DNA from: Euptelea pleiosperma
Lineage: Eukaryota; Streptophyta; Magnoliopsida; Ranunculales; Eupteleaceae
Length of the DNA: 64,000 bases
Direction of reading: 5' to 3'
Assembly: GCA_035048495.1 (NCBI GenBank)
Contig: CM068547.1
Location: forward strand, 30,077,913 to 30,141,912
A model generated the notes under the pieces. It made no database searches. It was not told the origin of the DNA and worked only from the letters and a program-made list of their open reading frames with translations. Positions 1-12,804 of the stretch are shown here, one piece after another; the first letter of the stretch is position 1, and every line of letters begins with the position of its first letter. The position numbers were made by a program, and so were the translations under genes.

Positions 1-59
1 ATAAAAATAAGAATTATTAAAAATTTGAAAAATCATAAAATATAGAAAAAATACTTTAG

Positions 60-500
60 AAATTCAACAAAAAACATTGAGTTTCGAGTCGACTCAGCAT
101 TTAAGTGGTAGGACTGAGTTTTGAGCTAACTCGGTCGAGTTTCCAAGTCAACTAGGTCGAGTCCACATTATTATTAATTCGGTGGACTATCATGTCAAGT
201 TAACTCGATGACTCGGGAGTCGACTCATCCAGTCATTAAATTAATTAATAAATATTTAAATATATAAAAATAATATTTATTAAAAACTTTGAAAAGAAAA
301 CATTGAATTTCGAGTCGACTCGTCATTTAAATGGTTGGGCTGAGTTTTGACTCGACTCAGCCGAGTTTCCAAGTCAACTCGGCTGAGTTTCCGAGTCATC
401 TCGGCAAAACCTGCAAATCTGAGTTTGTATGTCGAGTCACTCAAAATATGATCGAGTCGACCGAGTCGAGAGTCAACTCGGCGAGTTTGAAAACATAGAT
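60..500. repeat. Degenerate GAGTCGACTCG-rich repeat tract
   Basis: The stretch is built from short variants of GAGTCGACTCG and CGAGTTTCCGAGTCAACTCGG, many of them partly palindromic, in AT-rich spacer. It lies downstream (minus-strand sense) of the last visible neprosin exon, so it sits in an intron or beyond the gene. No coding exon was found here. I recognise no named satellite family. Confidence 0.6.
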
Positions 501-547
501 TTAAAGGAAATAATAATGCATAGAAAATTAAATAATTTTGGATTTAC

Positions 548-3500
548 CTGAAATATATAGAATCGAGAATTATATTGAGTCCCACCATACGTAGAGATGT
601 GCTCCATATAAGCACCAATGATAACTTGTTTGCTAACTTGTACGAAGCCAGGACAAAGATTATTGAAACAACCTATGTCATTACCTTTTCCCTATTTAGA
701 ATAAAAAATAGATAATAAATAATATATTTAATTAAGAAGTTAAGAAACTATAAAGGTTATAAACTTACAGCCCAAAATATAAATATTCGAGTTTTGCTAT
801 CGCCAAATAGATGTGGATTTACCTGTTAAATATTCAACATGTTAACTCAAATCAATAAGCTTTGTTTGTAAAGGACTTGCAATATGGAATAAGAAACCTT
901 TAAATCCACCAAATTTAATAGTGAAACATTTTGTGTAAAATGACTTACTGTCCATCCAACTTGTATAGAGTTGAGTTTAAACATTGGACCATTTTGAATC
1001 CAAATTTGAGCTGAACTAGATTGACCCGCTCGTACTCTTGGATTATATACGTTAATGAATGCTCGAGCTCCAAAATATCTATCTAATGGATCATATTTCG
1101 TTTGAACAAGCGCCCGCTGCATGTGTAACAATTAACTTTAAATGAGTAGATAAAAAGGTTATTTATCGCAAATTCTAAACAATAAGACCCTAAATTCGCT
1201 GATTTTACATAAAAAATAAATAAATAATATTCTATGATTAATGATTTACGACATAAAAATTTCATTAGAAAATAAATAACCTTTAAGTTAAAATAAATAT
1301 GAATTTTACTTTTCATATTATTTCAATATTAAAACGTTCTAACATAATACAATATTAATTAATGGAAAATATAAATAAATGTCAATATTAAATACTAAAA
1401 TAAACATAAGAAGTAAATTGAAAAGAATCAATAGAAAATAAATCATTTCTTTCGGTAAACTAACATTTAATTTTAAAATAAATTAGAGTTTTAATTATTC
1501 TAAAAATATTAAAACATATGAAGAAGGATGATGCTTATAGGAATAGAAAATATCAGTGACTACCAATATTTTTTAGAATATTAAATATTATTATAAAGAT
1601 GACATTAAATTGAAAAATCATATAAATACTACATAATTACATAGTATAGAAAATATATCATTTTCATTGAGTAAAATAATCTTTAATTTAATAGAAATGT
1701 GGGTTTACTTATTCCAAGATTATTAAAATATTAAAATATATGAAGATAGATGCTTATTTGTATAAGAGAATATATTGTAATAAAGTGTGTGAGATGCGTC
1801 ATATCATATTTGGTGTATCTCATCACATATTCTCCGGATCATTAAGATTTGGATGAATCAATTAGGATTAGATTTGATTATATAAGATTAGGATTTCCTT
1901 CGTTATTGAACTCTTGTAATGCACATCAATTTGAAATAGAATATTAAACTAAGAATTAATGAACAACATTTTGAAAATAATTAACTTACATATGCACCAG
2001 GTATTCTATTTGAGTCTAGATGTGCATTGGCAACATATGAATTTGAGAAAGATTTGGCTCTTATTAAATCTTCTTTCTGAGTTCTTCGAATAGGGACGGT
2101 TCCTTCTGGGCAACTTATAAGCTCAATGTTTGAATGTTCAGATGCTGATGAAGTTTCATCTATCGAATTTTTTGGGCGAGAACTAGGCTTCATCTGTATA
2201 GAAATTAAAACAAAAAGAATTGATAAATATTTGAAAGTAGAATAAAACGTTAATCAAGTAGATATTGAATTATCGAATTACCTTAATAATGGTACAACTA
2301 AAAAGAGAATTTTTGACATACCATCCTATGTTATTTTTAAAATTTGACTACCCCCCACAATTTGAAAAAGTTGACATACCACCCTATGACTCGGTCAACT
2401 ATCAATTGAAAATGTTGACTCAAGTTGACTACCAAATTTTGTATTAAAATGACAAAAATGCCATTGTCTTCAACCTTGGAACAAGGATTTGGGCCAAAAC
2501 CCAAACCCAAATCAAACGGCTGTGGTGGCCGGCCGGTTGGCCAAGAGATTCCAATGGGTTGGCTGCCCATCACCGACGACCAACCCATCGGAGTCTCATG
2601 GCCGGCCGACCATCGCTCCGGCAAAATACACATTTACTAAAGCTTGCTCACTTCTTGAATCCTTCAATATTATACATGTGTATAGAGAAACTAATAGGGC
2701 AACATATTTTTTGACGAACTTTCGTAATTCTTTTGGATTTGTCATGCCAAATTTTCACTCCTTACTGCCCGATATTGATAAAATTGTAATTAAGAATGCT
2801 TCTGGATGCATGTATAAAAATTTGTAATTGTTATTTTTATTAATTATCTGATAGTGGTCTTGCCTGACCCCAGCTTTCTCAACAAAAAAAATAAAATAAA
2901 ACAAAATAAACAAGGCAATAAAATATGCTTCTGGATGGTTAAAATAGGAAAACTTTCTTCTCCCTGGCCACATATAATGAGAGGTGGGGTCCAAATGATT
3001 GCTGAAGAATACATGTGGGCCTCACTTCCATATGTTTGTGTGGCATCTTCTGAAGCTACATGACTATTTTTTAGCTTATGGTTATGGTTATGGCTAAGCT
3101 ACACAAACATTTTATAGCTTATGGCTAAGCTACATGGCACCTACTATCCTGGGTTATAGTTTCCGACCCATATCTCTGATCTCGAACTTGACCCATAGCC
3201 ACCTCTACCATATCAAATGTTTGACCTGACTTTTTCTGACGAATGCGGGGTGATTCAACCTTTTATGACTGCATTTGGATAAGCTTAGCCCGCATAAGCT
3301 ATAAGCCAGATTTCAATTGCTTCTTCTTAACCCTAAAAATGGCTTAAAACCCAGAAAACAACTTTTTATATGTTATAAGGAGCTATAAGCTGACTTTTAG
3401 CTTATTTCGAGCTTACCCAAAACCTCCTACTTTTACTTTAAATGCATTTAATTGTATGCTTTAGAACTGTTCAAAGTGCAGGCAGCAAAGATTATCTGAA

Positions 3501-4922
3501 AAACAACCAACATTTTTCTTGACAGAATGGAAAAGAAAATAATAATAGAGATTAACATACCTGAATTTTATGATTCTTGAGCAAAGGATGATCGAATGCA
3601 GGTTGCTTGTGGATGTCAATACAGTCGAATATGTCACCCACTTCTGTCTACAAAAATAATAAACACCATCAAATTTTTATCCCACAATCAGCAATCTCGA
3701 CGTGTCGAATTTCAACATAATAGCACTCCAACATGTAAAGGTACCACTCCCCTAGTTAGTAAATTTACGTATTATTTGTGTTTAAGGCCCTACTTGGTAT
3801 CCAATAAATATTTGGAGGATTGTAAATGTTTGCAGCTTCAAATATTTTTTGTTGCTTTGTATTAACTCGTAAAATATGTTTCAAATACTTTCCACCCCTT
3901 GGGTAGAGGGTGCAATACAAATACTTTCATATTTTGTGAGTCTTCGATGAATCCAAAATAGGAGATGGAAAGCACCTATGGACAAGGTCAATGGAACTGG
4001 ATGATCATAACCAGTCAAACAACGAAACAAATGGATGAGAATCATGAGATAGTCTACGCAAAATGATTTTGGGCCGAACTCATTGATGATCGGTTGGTCC
4101 GGGTCAAGAACTTTGCTGACCCCACAATATGAGCCAGGTGGAATAATCTTAGAGGGACACTGACCATATGGATGTTTGGCCAATCTCTAAGTGGACTTAC
4201 AAACTAAAGATCAGCCTGATTAGTGATTTGAGACCTTTGGATATTTGTACCCCAAATAATGTCAAATTCCACGGTTAAAAATCAACCCATTAAAATGACT
4301 CCAATACAACGCTTCGAAATCACTAAAACTTTGCTTATTTTTGGACTTACAAGCTTATTTTTGGACTGTATGCCCATCTAGGAGTAAAACTTTGCTGACC
4401 CTCCACAATGACTGCCCCCATGACCGGCTAAAATATGAGCCACGTGGCACATTTGTGGAGGATGCTGACCGTATGGATGTTCGGCCAATCCCTATATGGA
4501 CCTACAAATCGAAATCAACATGAGTAGTGATTTCTAAGTGTTGGATTCGAGTCATTTTCATGGGTTGTTTTAACCGCGTGAATTTGAGCATTATAGACCC
4601 TTATTTGGGTACTAGGATCCAAAGATTTGAAATCACTAATTAGGCTGATTTTTTGTTTATAGGCCCATCTAGGGATTTACCAAATATCTATATGGTCAGC
4701 GTCTTTTAAAAAAATGAGCTATGTCTAAAAAATTTCACCAGGAAAGTAGAAGCAGCATAATACCTGAATGGTCTTGGTGGGAGGCTTATTGAGAATCTTG
4801 AGTTGTCTCTCTAACTCCAAATCTTCCTCTTCAGATAAAGTTTTCCCTCCTTCCACTTCATAGTAATGGTGGCTCAGACTCAGGGATAAAACTATAAACA
4901 ACACTGTAGGAATCGCTGCCAT
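548..4922 (-). CDS. Neprosin-like (DUF239) secreted protein, gene A, 3' end outside window
   Basis: Six minus-strand exons can be read: 4764-4922, 3561-3647, 1990-2193, 949-1116, 769-822 and 548-691 (53, 29, 68, 56, 18 and 48 codons). All junctions are phase 0, and every intron seen complete has GT and AG ends. Exon 1 starts with a hydrophobic signal-peptide-like N-terminus and then [17 protein letters not shown]. Exon 2 carries [20 protein letters not shown], the conserved neprosin activation-region block. Exon 3 has [11 protein letters not shown]. Exon 4 has the [13 protein letters not shown] and AQIWI blocks, exon 5 NPHLFGD, and exon 6 [13 protein letters not shown]. The exons sum to 272 codons. 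The usual C-terminal exon (about 125 codons, judged from gene B) is not seen and must lie left of position 1. Family members are secreted; some are glutamic (proline-cutting) peptidases. I cannot assign the catalytic glutamates, so activity here is inference. A paralogous pseudogene lies directly upstream. Confidence 0.88.
2300..2640. repeat. Palindromic insert in gene A intron 2
   Basis: This part of the intron between exons 2 and 3 contains a GC-rich inverted pair: GGCCGGCCGGTTGGCC near 2530 and CATGGCCGGCC near 2608, with CCAATGGGTTGG facing CCAACCCATCGG. It is flanked by two direct copies of GACATACCA(T/C)CCTATG (about 2317 and 2373). It is probably a small non-autonomous transposon. No ends or target duplications were resolved. 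Confidence 0.4.
3267..3425. repeat. Small MITE-like repeat rich in AGCTTATAAGCT
   Basis: The left end TTTGGATAAGCTTAG faces the right end GAGCTTACCCAAAAC in inverted orientation, with several copies of the AGCTATAAGCT palindrome between them. This is the usual look of a short non-autonomous DNA element. It sits in gene A intron 2. Confidence 0.4.
4130..4715. repeat. Foldback repeat copies in gene A intron 1
   Basis: Two copies of a dispersed palindromic repeat occur in tandem. In the clearer one (about 4438-4713) the left arm reads from GCCACGTGGCAC through CCAATCCCTATATGGACCTA to GTAGTGATTTC. The right arm mirrors it as GAAATCACTAATTAGGCTGA through CCATCTAGGGATT to ATATGGTCAGCGTC. The same family recurs at about 7190-7940, 10462-10688 and 11493-11790. 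No transposase is present; this is probably a non-autonomous foldback element or MITE. Confidence 0.6.
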
Positions 4923-4975
4923 GGATCATCAACTCCCTCTTCCCCTTTCAACTTAAATTCTTCACAAGGTCGCCA

Positions 4976-4983
4976 TTTTTATA
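4976..4983 (-). promoter_or_regulatory. Probable TATA box of neprosin-like gene A
   Basis: Minus-strand TATAAAAA lies 53 nt upstream of the gene A start codon at 4922, which would give a 5' leader of roughly 20-30 nt. The position is normal for a plant core promoter. The assignment rests on sequence and spacing only. Confidence 0.5.
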
Positions 4984-6233
4984 ATCTTCAAATTTAACTA
5001 AATACAGCTTTGCTAAATCTAGAATACATTTTGTTTTTTGTTTGTTTGTTATATTACAAACAAAAGTTTTCCTTAATAAGGTTGTTTGGTTAATCCGTAA
5101 AGATAACATTGGTTAACCGCAATGGTGGTCTCTACCGTGTAAAATGCTCGAATCCAATGGCTATAGATCACCAATCTTGGCTGATTTTTGGTGTGTAGGT
5201 CCATCAGGGGTGAGTCGATCATTCGTGGGTCAGTGTGCCATGTGATGTATTTTTATGCTCCCCACAAAAGAAATCGCTTAGGATGGAAACTACATCCCTA
5301 ATGGAACCAATTAATTGTCGGTTGTAGCCACTTGATGAAAAGGTGCTGCACTAGCATTAAGTTAGCATTACCAATTAACAGGCCCCACTTTCACTATGGA
5401 GATAGCTTACGCTAAAACTGATTCAATTTGATGGGCTCCGATAATAGGCGGGTAGGGCCCATTATATCACGGTACCATCTTGGAGATATGTTTGGCCCAC
5501 AATCGATTGAATGAGTACAAGATTTGTGACCATTAATTTAAGAAATATCGGATGGACTAGATCAAGCAATTCATGCATGTTGAATTTTTCGTGGGTCCTA
5601 ATCCATGGGTCCTGATCCAACTGCATGTGCACCGAATCCCTTGTACTAGGCATACACCTTACCCAATATGGCTGCAACTTTGGTAGGCTATGGTTCAACC
5701 TAAACACAAGCCAAGGTTCAGATAACTCAACATAAGCTCCACCCAACTCAAATTTGAGCCAAAATTTTAGGCCCGTCAAATAAATGGACCAGATATGGGC
5801 TTACATTGGCCCAGTCCATGAACACCCATATTAGCAGGCAAGGTTTGGGTTGAGTTTAGGGAAGAAAATATAGCCTTAACATGGGGCTCATCAATGTAGT
5901 TCAATCCACGGAGAGTCTGGTATCAAATAGTGCCCACTGACCCCTTGAATGTTTAGCCCACCCCTTGGTGTACCTTGCATATATTGTACCAAGCCCAATA
6001 CACAGCCTCAATGCTGCCCTGTAAGCCCATAACTGAACCATTTCAAAGATATAACCCAAAGCCCAACGAATGATGCATTTGGCACATTTGAATTCAAAAG
6101 AATATTTGTTGTCTATGGGCTTGTAAGTGCAACACGGAATTAGGGAAAAGTGAGCCCAAGCCCAGTATCACAAGACAATTCATTTTAAAAGAAATAAAGA
6201 AACTTATATTTCATTGGAAACTGGCATTGTATT
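4984..6233. other. Intergenic DNA between the two neprosin loci
   Basis: About 1.25 kb separates the gene A promoter from the gene B stop codon. I see no conserved coding block on either strand. Open frames here (for example 5462-5779 minus) lack any motif. A partial foldback-family sequence (TGGTGTGTAGGTCCATCAGGGG) occurs near 5190. Confidence 0.6.
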
Positions 6234-6639
6234 TTAAAGCCCACAAACTCCTTCAGGCCCACCAAACATGAATGCATGTCCCATTCCTCCTCTGCTTTGA
6301 TAGCCATAATATTTCAAGTCATAGCATTTGGAGTTGTCTACAACACTCTTCAATCTATATTCTGAAGGATTTACCAAATAATTACTTGCATTAACAAGCT
6401 GAAGTTGTCTAAAGCAGCCCGTATGCCGATAATGACCATCAGGTAAATGTCCACTCCCCATCAGTGGACTAGCTCCATTGGGCGGGCCAACTGCTCTACC
6501 TCCCCAAGCAACATGGGAAGCACCTCTAGCTAAAAGAGGGAATATGGACTTTGGCCAGTACCCACATTTTTATTATCGTCTGAAGCCTGCAACCACCAAT
6601 CCCCAGTAACATTATCCTGCCACAAGAAAAAATAATTGT

Positions 6640-6895
6640 AAGGAAGCTATATCTCGTGGTGTATTCTCGTGCACGTATTGTGTTGTTCCGACAACCCGTT
6701 GGTATACGTAATTGCTTCACCTTTTCCCCAATAGGTCGATCTTTTGGGGTAATATGGTTATTTAATATAGTATCAGAGTCTTATGGCCTAGGAGGTCGTG
6801 GATTCAAGTCTCCAGCTGAATGTTTCCCGCGGATGGCATGTTACCGTGCACATGTTGTGTTGGCCCCATTGATGACCTGTTAGTATTTTAGCCTT
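6640..6895 (+). repeat. tRNA-like (SINE-like) dispersed repeat, copy 1
   Basis: The segment contains AGGTCGATCTTTTGGGGTAA, GTATCAGAGTCTTATGGCC and then GTGGATTCAAGTCTCC, which resembles a Pol III box B (GGTTCAAGTCC type). A second copy lies at 8142-8372. It is in the intron between exons 6 and 7 of the neprosin pseudogene. SINE identity is an inference: no clear A box or tail was resolved. Confidence 0.35.
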
Positions 6896-7189
6896 TCCCT
6901 AAAGGGTCTGTTTGGCGACCAGACACTTTGGACATATATAACAGAATTGAAATTTCTATCCATCTACATAATAGAAATATCATCTCATGAACTTTATGTT
7001 ATAACAACTGTTATTTTTTTGTCATCCGTCAATAAATGTTATCGATGCTAATTTAAAGAAAAAATAATAATTAAAATATTTTGATAATTTTTTTACTATA
7101 ATTAACTCGTGTCAAAATATCAATGGCTAAAGCCTAAATGGCACATGATGCAACAAATACAGATGTCCATCATCAACACTATTGATGGA

Positions 7190-7945
7190 CCACATTCTGA
7201 GCGTGCCATGTGGCACATTATTAGAGACAAAAGATCGTAGTGATGTTTATCCCATCCCTAGGTGGACCTACATACTAAAAATCAGGTTGATTAGCTATTT
7301 CTAACCTTTAGATTTGAGTACCCCAAATAATGCTAGATATCCCATAGTTAAAAATCAACCCATAAAATACACGAATCCAATGGTTATAAATCACTAATAC
7401 TATATGGATATTTGTCCCAACCTTTTGGGTACCAACATACTAAAAATAAGGTTGGTTGGTTATTTATAAGCTTTGGATCTTCGTAGCCCAACTAATGCTA
7501 GAAATCCAACGGTTAAAAATCAACCCATAAATGATACCAATCCAACGGTTAGATACATCCCTAGGTGGACTTACAAACTAAAATCAGGCTCATTAGTTAT
7601 CTCTCAACTTGGATCTTTGTACCCAACTAGTGCTATATATCTCACGGTTAAAAATTAACCCATCAAAGACATCAATCAAATGGTGAGAAATTTGTAATCC
7701 GTTGATGATGGACAACAGTATGGGCCACGTGGCACATTAGTAGAAACCACGGACCATATGGATGTTTGTCACATGCTAAAAATCAGGCTGATTAAAATTT
7801 TCTTACCTTTAGATCTAAGTACTCTAAATAATGCTAGATATCACACGGTTAAGAATCAACAAAAAAAATACACCAATCCAACTGTTTCAAATAACTAATC
7901 TTGCTGATTTTTATTTATAGGTACACCTAGGGATGAGTGTGAGAG
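7190..7945. repeat. Foldback repeat cluster in gene B intron 6
   Basis: Several partial copies of the palindromic family occur, recognised by GTGGACCTACA..ACTAAAAATCAGG, CCAACGGTTAAAAATCAACC and the mirrored AATCTTGCTGATTTTTATTTATAGGT. GTGCCACGTGGC-like ends are seen near 7205 and 7725. They appear to be inserted one after another. No coding capacity. Confidence 0.55.
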
Positions 7946-8141
7946 TTGGAGCCTGATAAAAATTCTTTTGAATTTCTCCACTTGGAAATAGAATTCCAAG
8001 AATTAGAAGTTTACTTCCTCCTAAAACTTCTCATTCTAGTAAAAATCACGGAATTGGAAATATAATTCCTAGAATTCAGTCCTCCCAAACACAAATTATC
8101 CAAATCCGGCTCTATTCCGAGTTACCAAACAGACCCAAAAG

Positions 8142-8372
8142 GTCGATCTTTTGGGGTAATATGGTTGTTAATTTAATATAGATAAGAGTCTTAAGGCCTA
8201 GGAGGTCACGGGTTCAAGTTTCTAGCTGAATGTATTCCTAGTGAAGGGGCATTGTTAGCGGTAGGTGTGTTCCCGTGCAAGTGTTGTGTTGGCTCGATGA
8301 CTTGTTGGTATACCTAGTTGTTTCGCCTTTACCCAAAAGGTCGATCTTTTGGGGGAAATGGTTGTTTCACAA
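8142..8372 (+). repeat. tRNA-like (SINE-like) dispersed repeat, copy 2
   Basis: This is related to the copy at 6640-6895 and carries GGTCACGGGTTCAAGTTTC as a box B-like sequence. The block AGGTCGATCTTTTGGGG occurs at both ends of the segment (8142 and 8337), so the unit may be partly duplicated. Confidence 0.35.
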
Positions 8373-10107
8373 TTTCTTTGGACTTCTGTAAATGAACTTT
8401 ACTTTATTTTTTTTTTTTTTATCATTTTACTAAAAAGCGAAGTCGGGACATAAGCATGTGATATATGTCTATACAAAACTGATGCTTTGCAGCAAGTCCA
8501 CACAGTGAGCCAGTAGCTATGCGAAAACGATTGTATGTTGGTTAAAATTAACAATGCACATAAATATGATGTAAATTTGGATTTGCCTGAAATACGAGGA
8601 GCTTAATTTCAAACTGAGGTCCGTCGTATTTAAAGATGAGGGTTAAAGGATCACCAATGGGAAAGTTTTGGTCAACATGCACAAAGCCAGGGCAAAGCAT
8701 ATTGAAGCAACCTATCTTATCTTATGATAATCATCTCTCTATTGATATGCGAAAAAAAAAAAACCAATATATATATATATATATATAATTAAGTAAAATA
8801 TTTATTGAACTTATAGTCCAATAAATAAATAATCGAGTGATATTATCGCCAAATAGTTGTGGTGCTACCTGTAAAATTCAACATAAAGTTCAATATTTTG
8901 TTCATGAAGGACATGCAATATAGAAGCAATCATACATCCACTAAATTCAATAACATGGCATTATTTTAGAAAATGTGTTTTTCTTAAAAAATGCGTTTGG
9001 ATCATCATTAATGCAAAATGTCTTTATCTTCTCTTAGTGGGCCCACCACTATAATGTCTTTTATTTTATTTTTTTGGTAGGGGACTTCTTTCAAAAACCG
9101 TATCTTTATTTATTGTGTTCATTAAGCTAGCAAAATTTTAAAAAAAGTCTTTATTTTTTTACTTCAAAAATAGCAATTCAAACACCGCCTTAAATTTTAA
9201 AAATGGTGTATGAGAAATTAATATCTTTTATTTATAATGAACATCTAGATTGTACAAAAATATCAATCCAATAATGATCACCATAAATCAAATTTCAAAT
9301 AGATTATATACCGTGTGTTACCATCAATGCCTGAATAATTGCAAAAAAAATTATGTAAGTTGCATGCGTTACCTTCCATCAGCCTGCAAAGTGTTGATTT
9401 GATATTCGGGACCATTTTCAATCCAAATTTGAGATGAACTAGATTGATCGGTTGATACTGTTGGATTATATACATTAAGATATGCTTGAGCAGCTCCATA
9501 ATATTTTGTTGTCGAAATATTTATCGTTCCAAGAAGTGCGCACGGAGTAACAAATAAGTTCAAATAATAATTATGCCAACCAAACTACCTATCAAAATAA
9601 TAATAATAATAATAATAACATGCAACATGCCAACCAATACATTTTAGAGAGAGAAAGAGATTAAATAATAATTATATAATTTTATTAAATAAAAAACGTG
9701 AATATATTAAAAAAAAAAAAAAACCTTACATGTTGCCCAGGGTATGAAGGCGTGAGTGGACGAATATTGGCAGCATATGATTCTGAGAGAGATTTGGCTC
9801 CTATTAGATCTACCTTTCGAGTCCTTCGAATAGGAACTGTTCCTTGTGGGCAATTCATACTCCTAAGCCTGACCATTGAATGTTTAGATACTGACGAAGT
9901 TTCATCTATCTGCTTTTGTGGATGAAAATTAGGCCTCATCTATATAGAAAATCCAAGCAAAGGAACTTAATTGTAAATATTCGAAAGGAGAATAATATTT
10001 CAGTCAAGTAAATACGGGATAACCATAGGGCGCATATGTCAATAAATCTTTATGGTATATGCAAGTGCACCAAGAGGTGGACCAAACATCCATTAAGTCA
10101 GTAGCAT

Positions 10108-10934
10108 GGTTTAAAAAGCGGCTGTCGTAACGAAAATAACGGCCATCATAACGGATTCGGACCTCCCCCATTACTTTATTGTACCGTTAAAATTCTCAAA
10201 AAAATAACGGCCGTTATTTTCTGAAAAAATTTGTGAAAAAAAGGCTGTTCTTTCCGGGTTTTTTTTTTTTTTGAAAATTTTAAATTAAGCACCATTTAGG
10301 AAAAATTTAGCCGCACCCCACGAATTGTGAAGGCAACCCGACCTGTTGAAAACACCCCCACGAATTGTACTTCATTTTGCTTAATTAATTTACAAAAATG
10401 CCTTCCACAAATTAGACTTGAGATCGCCGCGTGCAACTTCATCCAAGCATTCAGGGACCCACATGGCACACTATTAGAGGACTCTGGCCATTTGGATGAT
10501 TGACCAATCCCTAGGTGGATCTACAAACCAAAAATCAGCCTGATTAGTGACTTCTAGGCATTGGCCATTATTTGAGGTACAAAGATCCAAAGGTTTGAAA
10601 TCACTAATCAGGCTGATTTTTGGTTTGTGGGTCCACCTAGGGATTGGAGAAACATCCATACGGGTCTCCTCTAAGAGTGTGCCACATGGCTCATATTGTG
10701 TACTGTCGTCAAAATTCTAATCTAAAAAAATTACAACTATTATTTGTCAACATAACTGTTAGATGGATTAAAAAAGAAAATTTGTCGGCTGAATGTTTCG
10801 TTTGGGTGCCTTCACAATTCATGGGGTGCGACTAAAATTTCCCCACCAATTTTTTCGTTATTCTGTTATTTTCTGTTTTTGCCCGAGGGTTGGAAAAAAA
10901 CAGAACCATTATAATGGCCCGTTTTAAACCTTGG
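10108..10934. mobile_element. Non-autonomous DNA-transposon-like element with a nested foldback repeat
   Basis: The left end GGTTTAAAAAGCGGC faces the right end ATGGCCCGTTTTAAACC, forming imperfect inverted termini, with AACGG-rich sequence just inside. A foldback repeat (10462-10688) lies within it, an insertion inside an insertion. A similar end pair occurs at 12379-12804. No transposase ORF is present. It lies in the intron between exons 2 and 3 of the neprosin pseudogene. Confidence 0.5.
10462..10688. repeat. Near-complete foldback (palindromic) element
   Basis: The cleanest copy of the family. The left arm runs CATGGCACACTATTAGAGGA to CAGCCTGATTAGTGACTTC. The right arm mirrors it from GAAATCACTAATCAGGCTGA to CTAAGAGTGTGCCACATG. 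The arms are about 95 nt each, with a loop of about 40 nt. As RNA it would fold into one long hairpin. Confidence 0.7.
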
Positions 10935-11492
10935 CCAGTAGACCTAAAGTGTGCTCCACGTTGCATTTTTAGGAGGGGGAGACTTCAAATTTTAATCACG
11001 CCGATTTTGGTATGCACGCATCGTGCATGCCCATCTGCTAGTTAAAAGAAAGAAAAGAACATTCCTAAACTTTTCCTTTAATTGTGGGGTGAAAACATAC
11101 CTGGATTTTGTGATTCAAGAGCAAAGGATGATCGAATGCAGGCTGTTTGTGGATATCAATACAGTCGAATGTATCACCCGCCACTTTTGTCTGAAAAAAA
11201 AAAAAAAAAAAAAAAAAATCAAATGTTTAGTGGTCCATTTTTTCAACTCGAAATATATGTAATATTATCTATTACTATTATAAAGCGAGAACCGGGTTGG
11301 GGCACGTCCACATAAAAGTAAAACAAAAAACAAAACAATCCTTCAGGACCACATAATTACTCCCATGCCATTTCAGAAATCAGCCTCATTAGTCTATGTT
11401 TTCAGAGGCAAAACCTTCCCTCATTAAATGTCCGTTTCAGGTTGTCCGGCTCGCCCACGTCCCTCATCAATGATGATGATGGACAATAGTAT

Positions 11493-11790
11493 AAGATACG
11501 TGGCACACTCTTAGAGACTACTAACCTTATGGATGTTTGTCTCATCCCTAGGTGGACCTATATACTAAATATCAGTCTGATTAGTGATTTCAAGCCTTTG
11601 GATCTTAGTAACCCAAATAATGCTTGAAATCTATGGTTAAAAATCAACCCATGAAAACGACTCCAATCAAACAATCAAATCATTGAAAACCACTGATCAG
11701 GCTGATTTTTTACATATAGGTCCACCTATGGATGGGCCGAACATTGGTACAGTCAATGATCTCTACGAGTGTGCCACATGTAAGGTGCTT
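11493..11790. repeat. Foldback element in gene B intron 1
   Basis: The left arm starts ACGTGGCACACTCTTAGAGA and the right arm ends ACGAGTGTGCCACATG. The internal CAGTCTGATTAGTGATTTC is mirrored by CCACTGATCAGGCTGATTTT. This is the same family as 10462-10688. Confidence 0.6.
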
Positions 11791-12378
11791 CCATGTGTAA
11801 GGTGCTCGCACATGGCATTCCCCTGGTGACAATAATATTATTATACATTTGTTTTTTTTTTAACTTAATAAATTTCAATTTTTATTCTATTAAAATCAAA
11901 CTTAACAGACTTATTAAACAAATTTACGGAATCGTAAACTGATAAGTTATTGGATCAGGTCCGGATCTACCTTGATCTGATCCCAGCCCGATCCATTATT
12001 AATTGGTGGGTCCTAAAGGAGAGGCCCAAACCCAACTAATTGGTTCCCATCGACACCCATAGTCACAGGGGACAAAAGAGGCATAAATCTTTGTCATTCT
12101 TTTAGTTAAATTTTTTTTAATTCAATTGTAAAAGTACACGGGGAAAGTGCAATATAGGGTATAGGTAGGATGGCCAATCCAATATAGGGTCACTATAGTA
12201 AGGGCCTGTTTGGAAACCCAAAATGGGGCTAGCCGTGGTCACTCCAGATCTGGTCTCTCTTGTCTATGTTTGGTAATTAACTATGTGGGACCCATTTTTT
12301 GGGGGGATGGCTTATTAAGACTGCTGCCCTCAAAACAGGACCATAGTTGTTTTTTATTTTTTTTTTTGAAAAGTTTCA

Positions 12379-12804
12379 ACCATGGTTTTAAAAACGGCAG
12401 TTTAAACGGTAACGCCCCAAGCCTGTTTCTGTTAAAACCGTTTAAACACTATTTTTTGTTTAAACGGCCGTTAAAATCGTTTAAACAGCTGTTTAATTCT
12501 GAAAAATTTTGTGAACAAAATGGCCGTTAAATCCGTTTAATTCCGTTAAAATCAATTTAATTTCCGTTAAATTTTATTTTTTTTAATTTTCAAATTTCAA
12601 AAGTTGAATTTCAGTGCGATTTTTTCCGTTAAAATCGTTAAAACCGTTAAAATCAGTTTAATTCTGTTTAATTCCGTTAAATTCCATTTTTTTCCCATTT
12701 TTGCCTCTGGCCGTTTCAATCCGTTTTAACGGCCGTTTAAATGTTTTAAACGGTAACGCCCGCAGTCCGTTTAACTGTTAAAACGGCCTCCTATAAACCT
12801 TGGT
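12379..12804. mobile_element. GTTTAAACGG-rich element with inverted ends
   Basis: The left end CATGGTTTTAAAAACGGC faces the right end TATAAACCTTGG. The interior is a degenerate series of CCGTTAAAATC and GTTTAAACGGCC units, strongly self-complementary. It resembles the element at 10108-10934 at its ends. No ORF. It lies in the first intron of the neprosin pseudogene. Confidence 0.5.
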
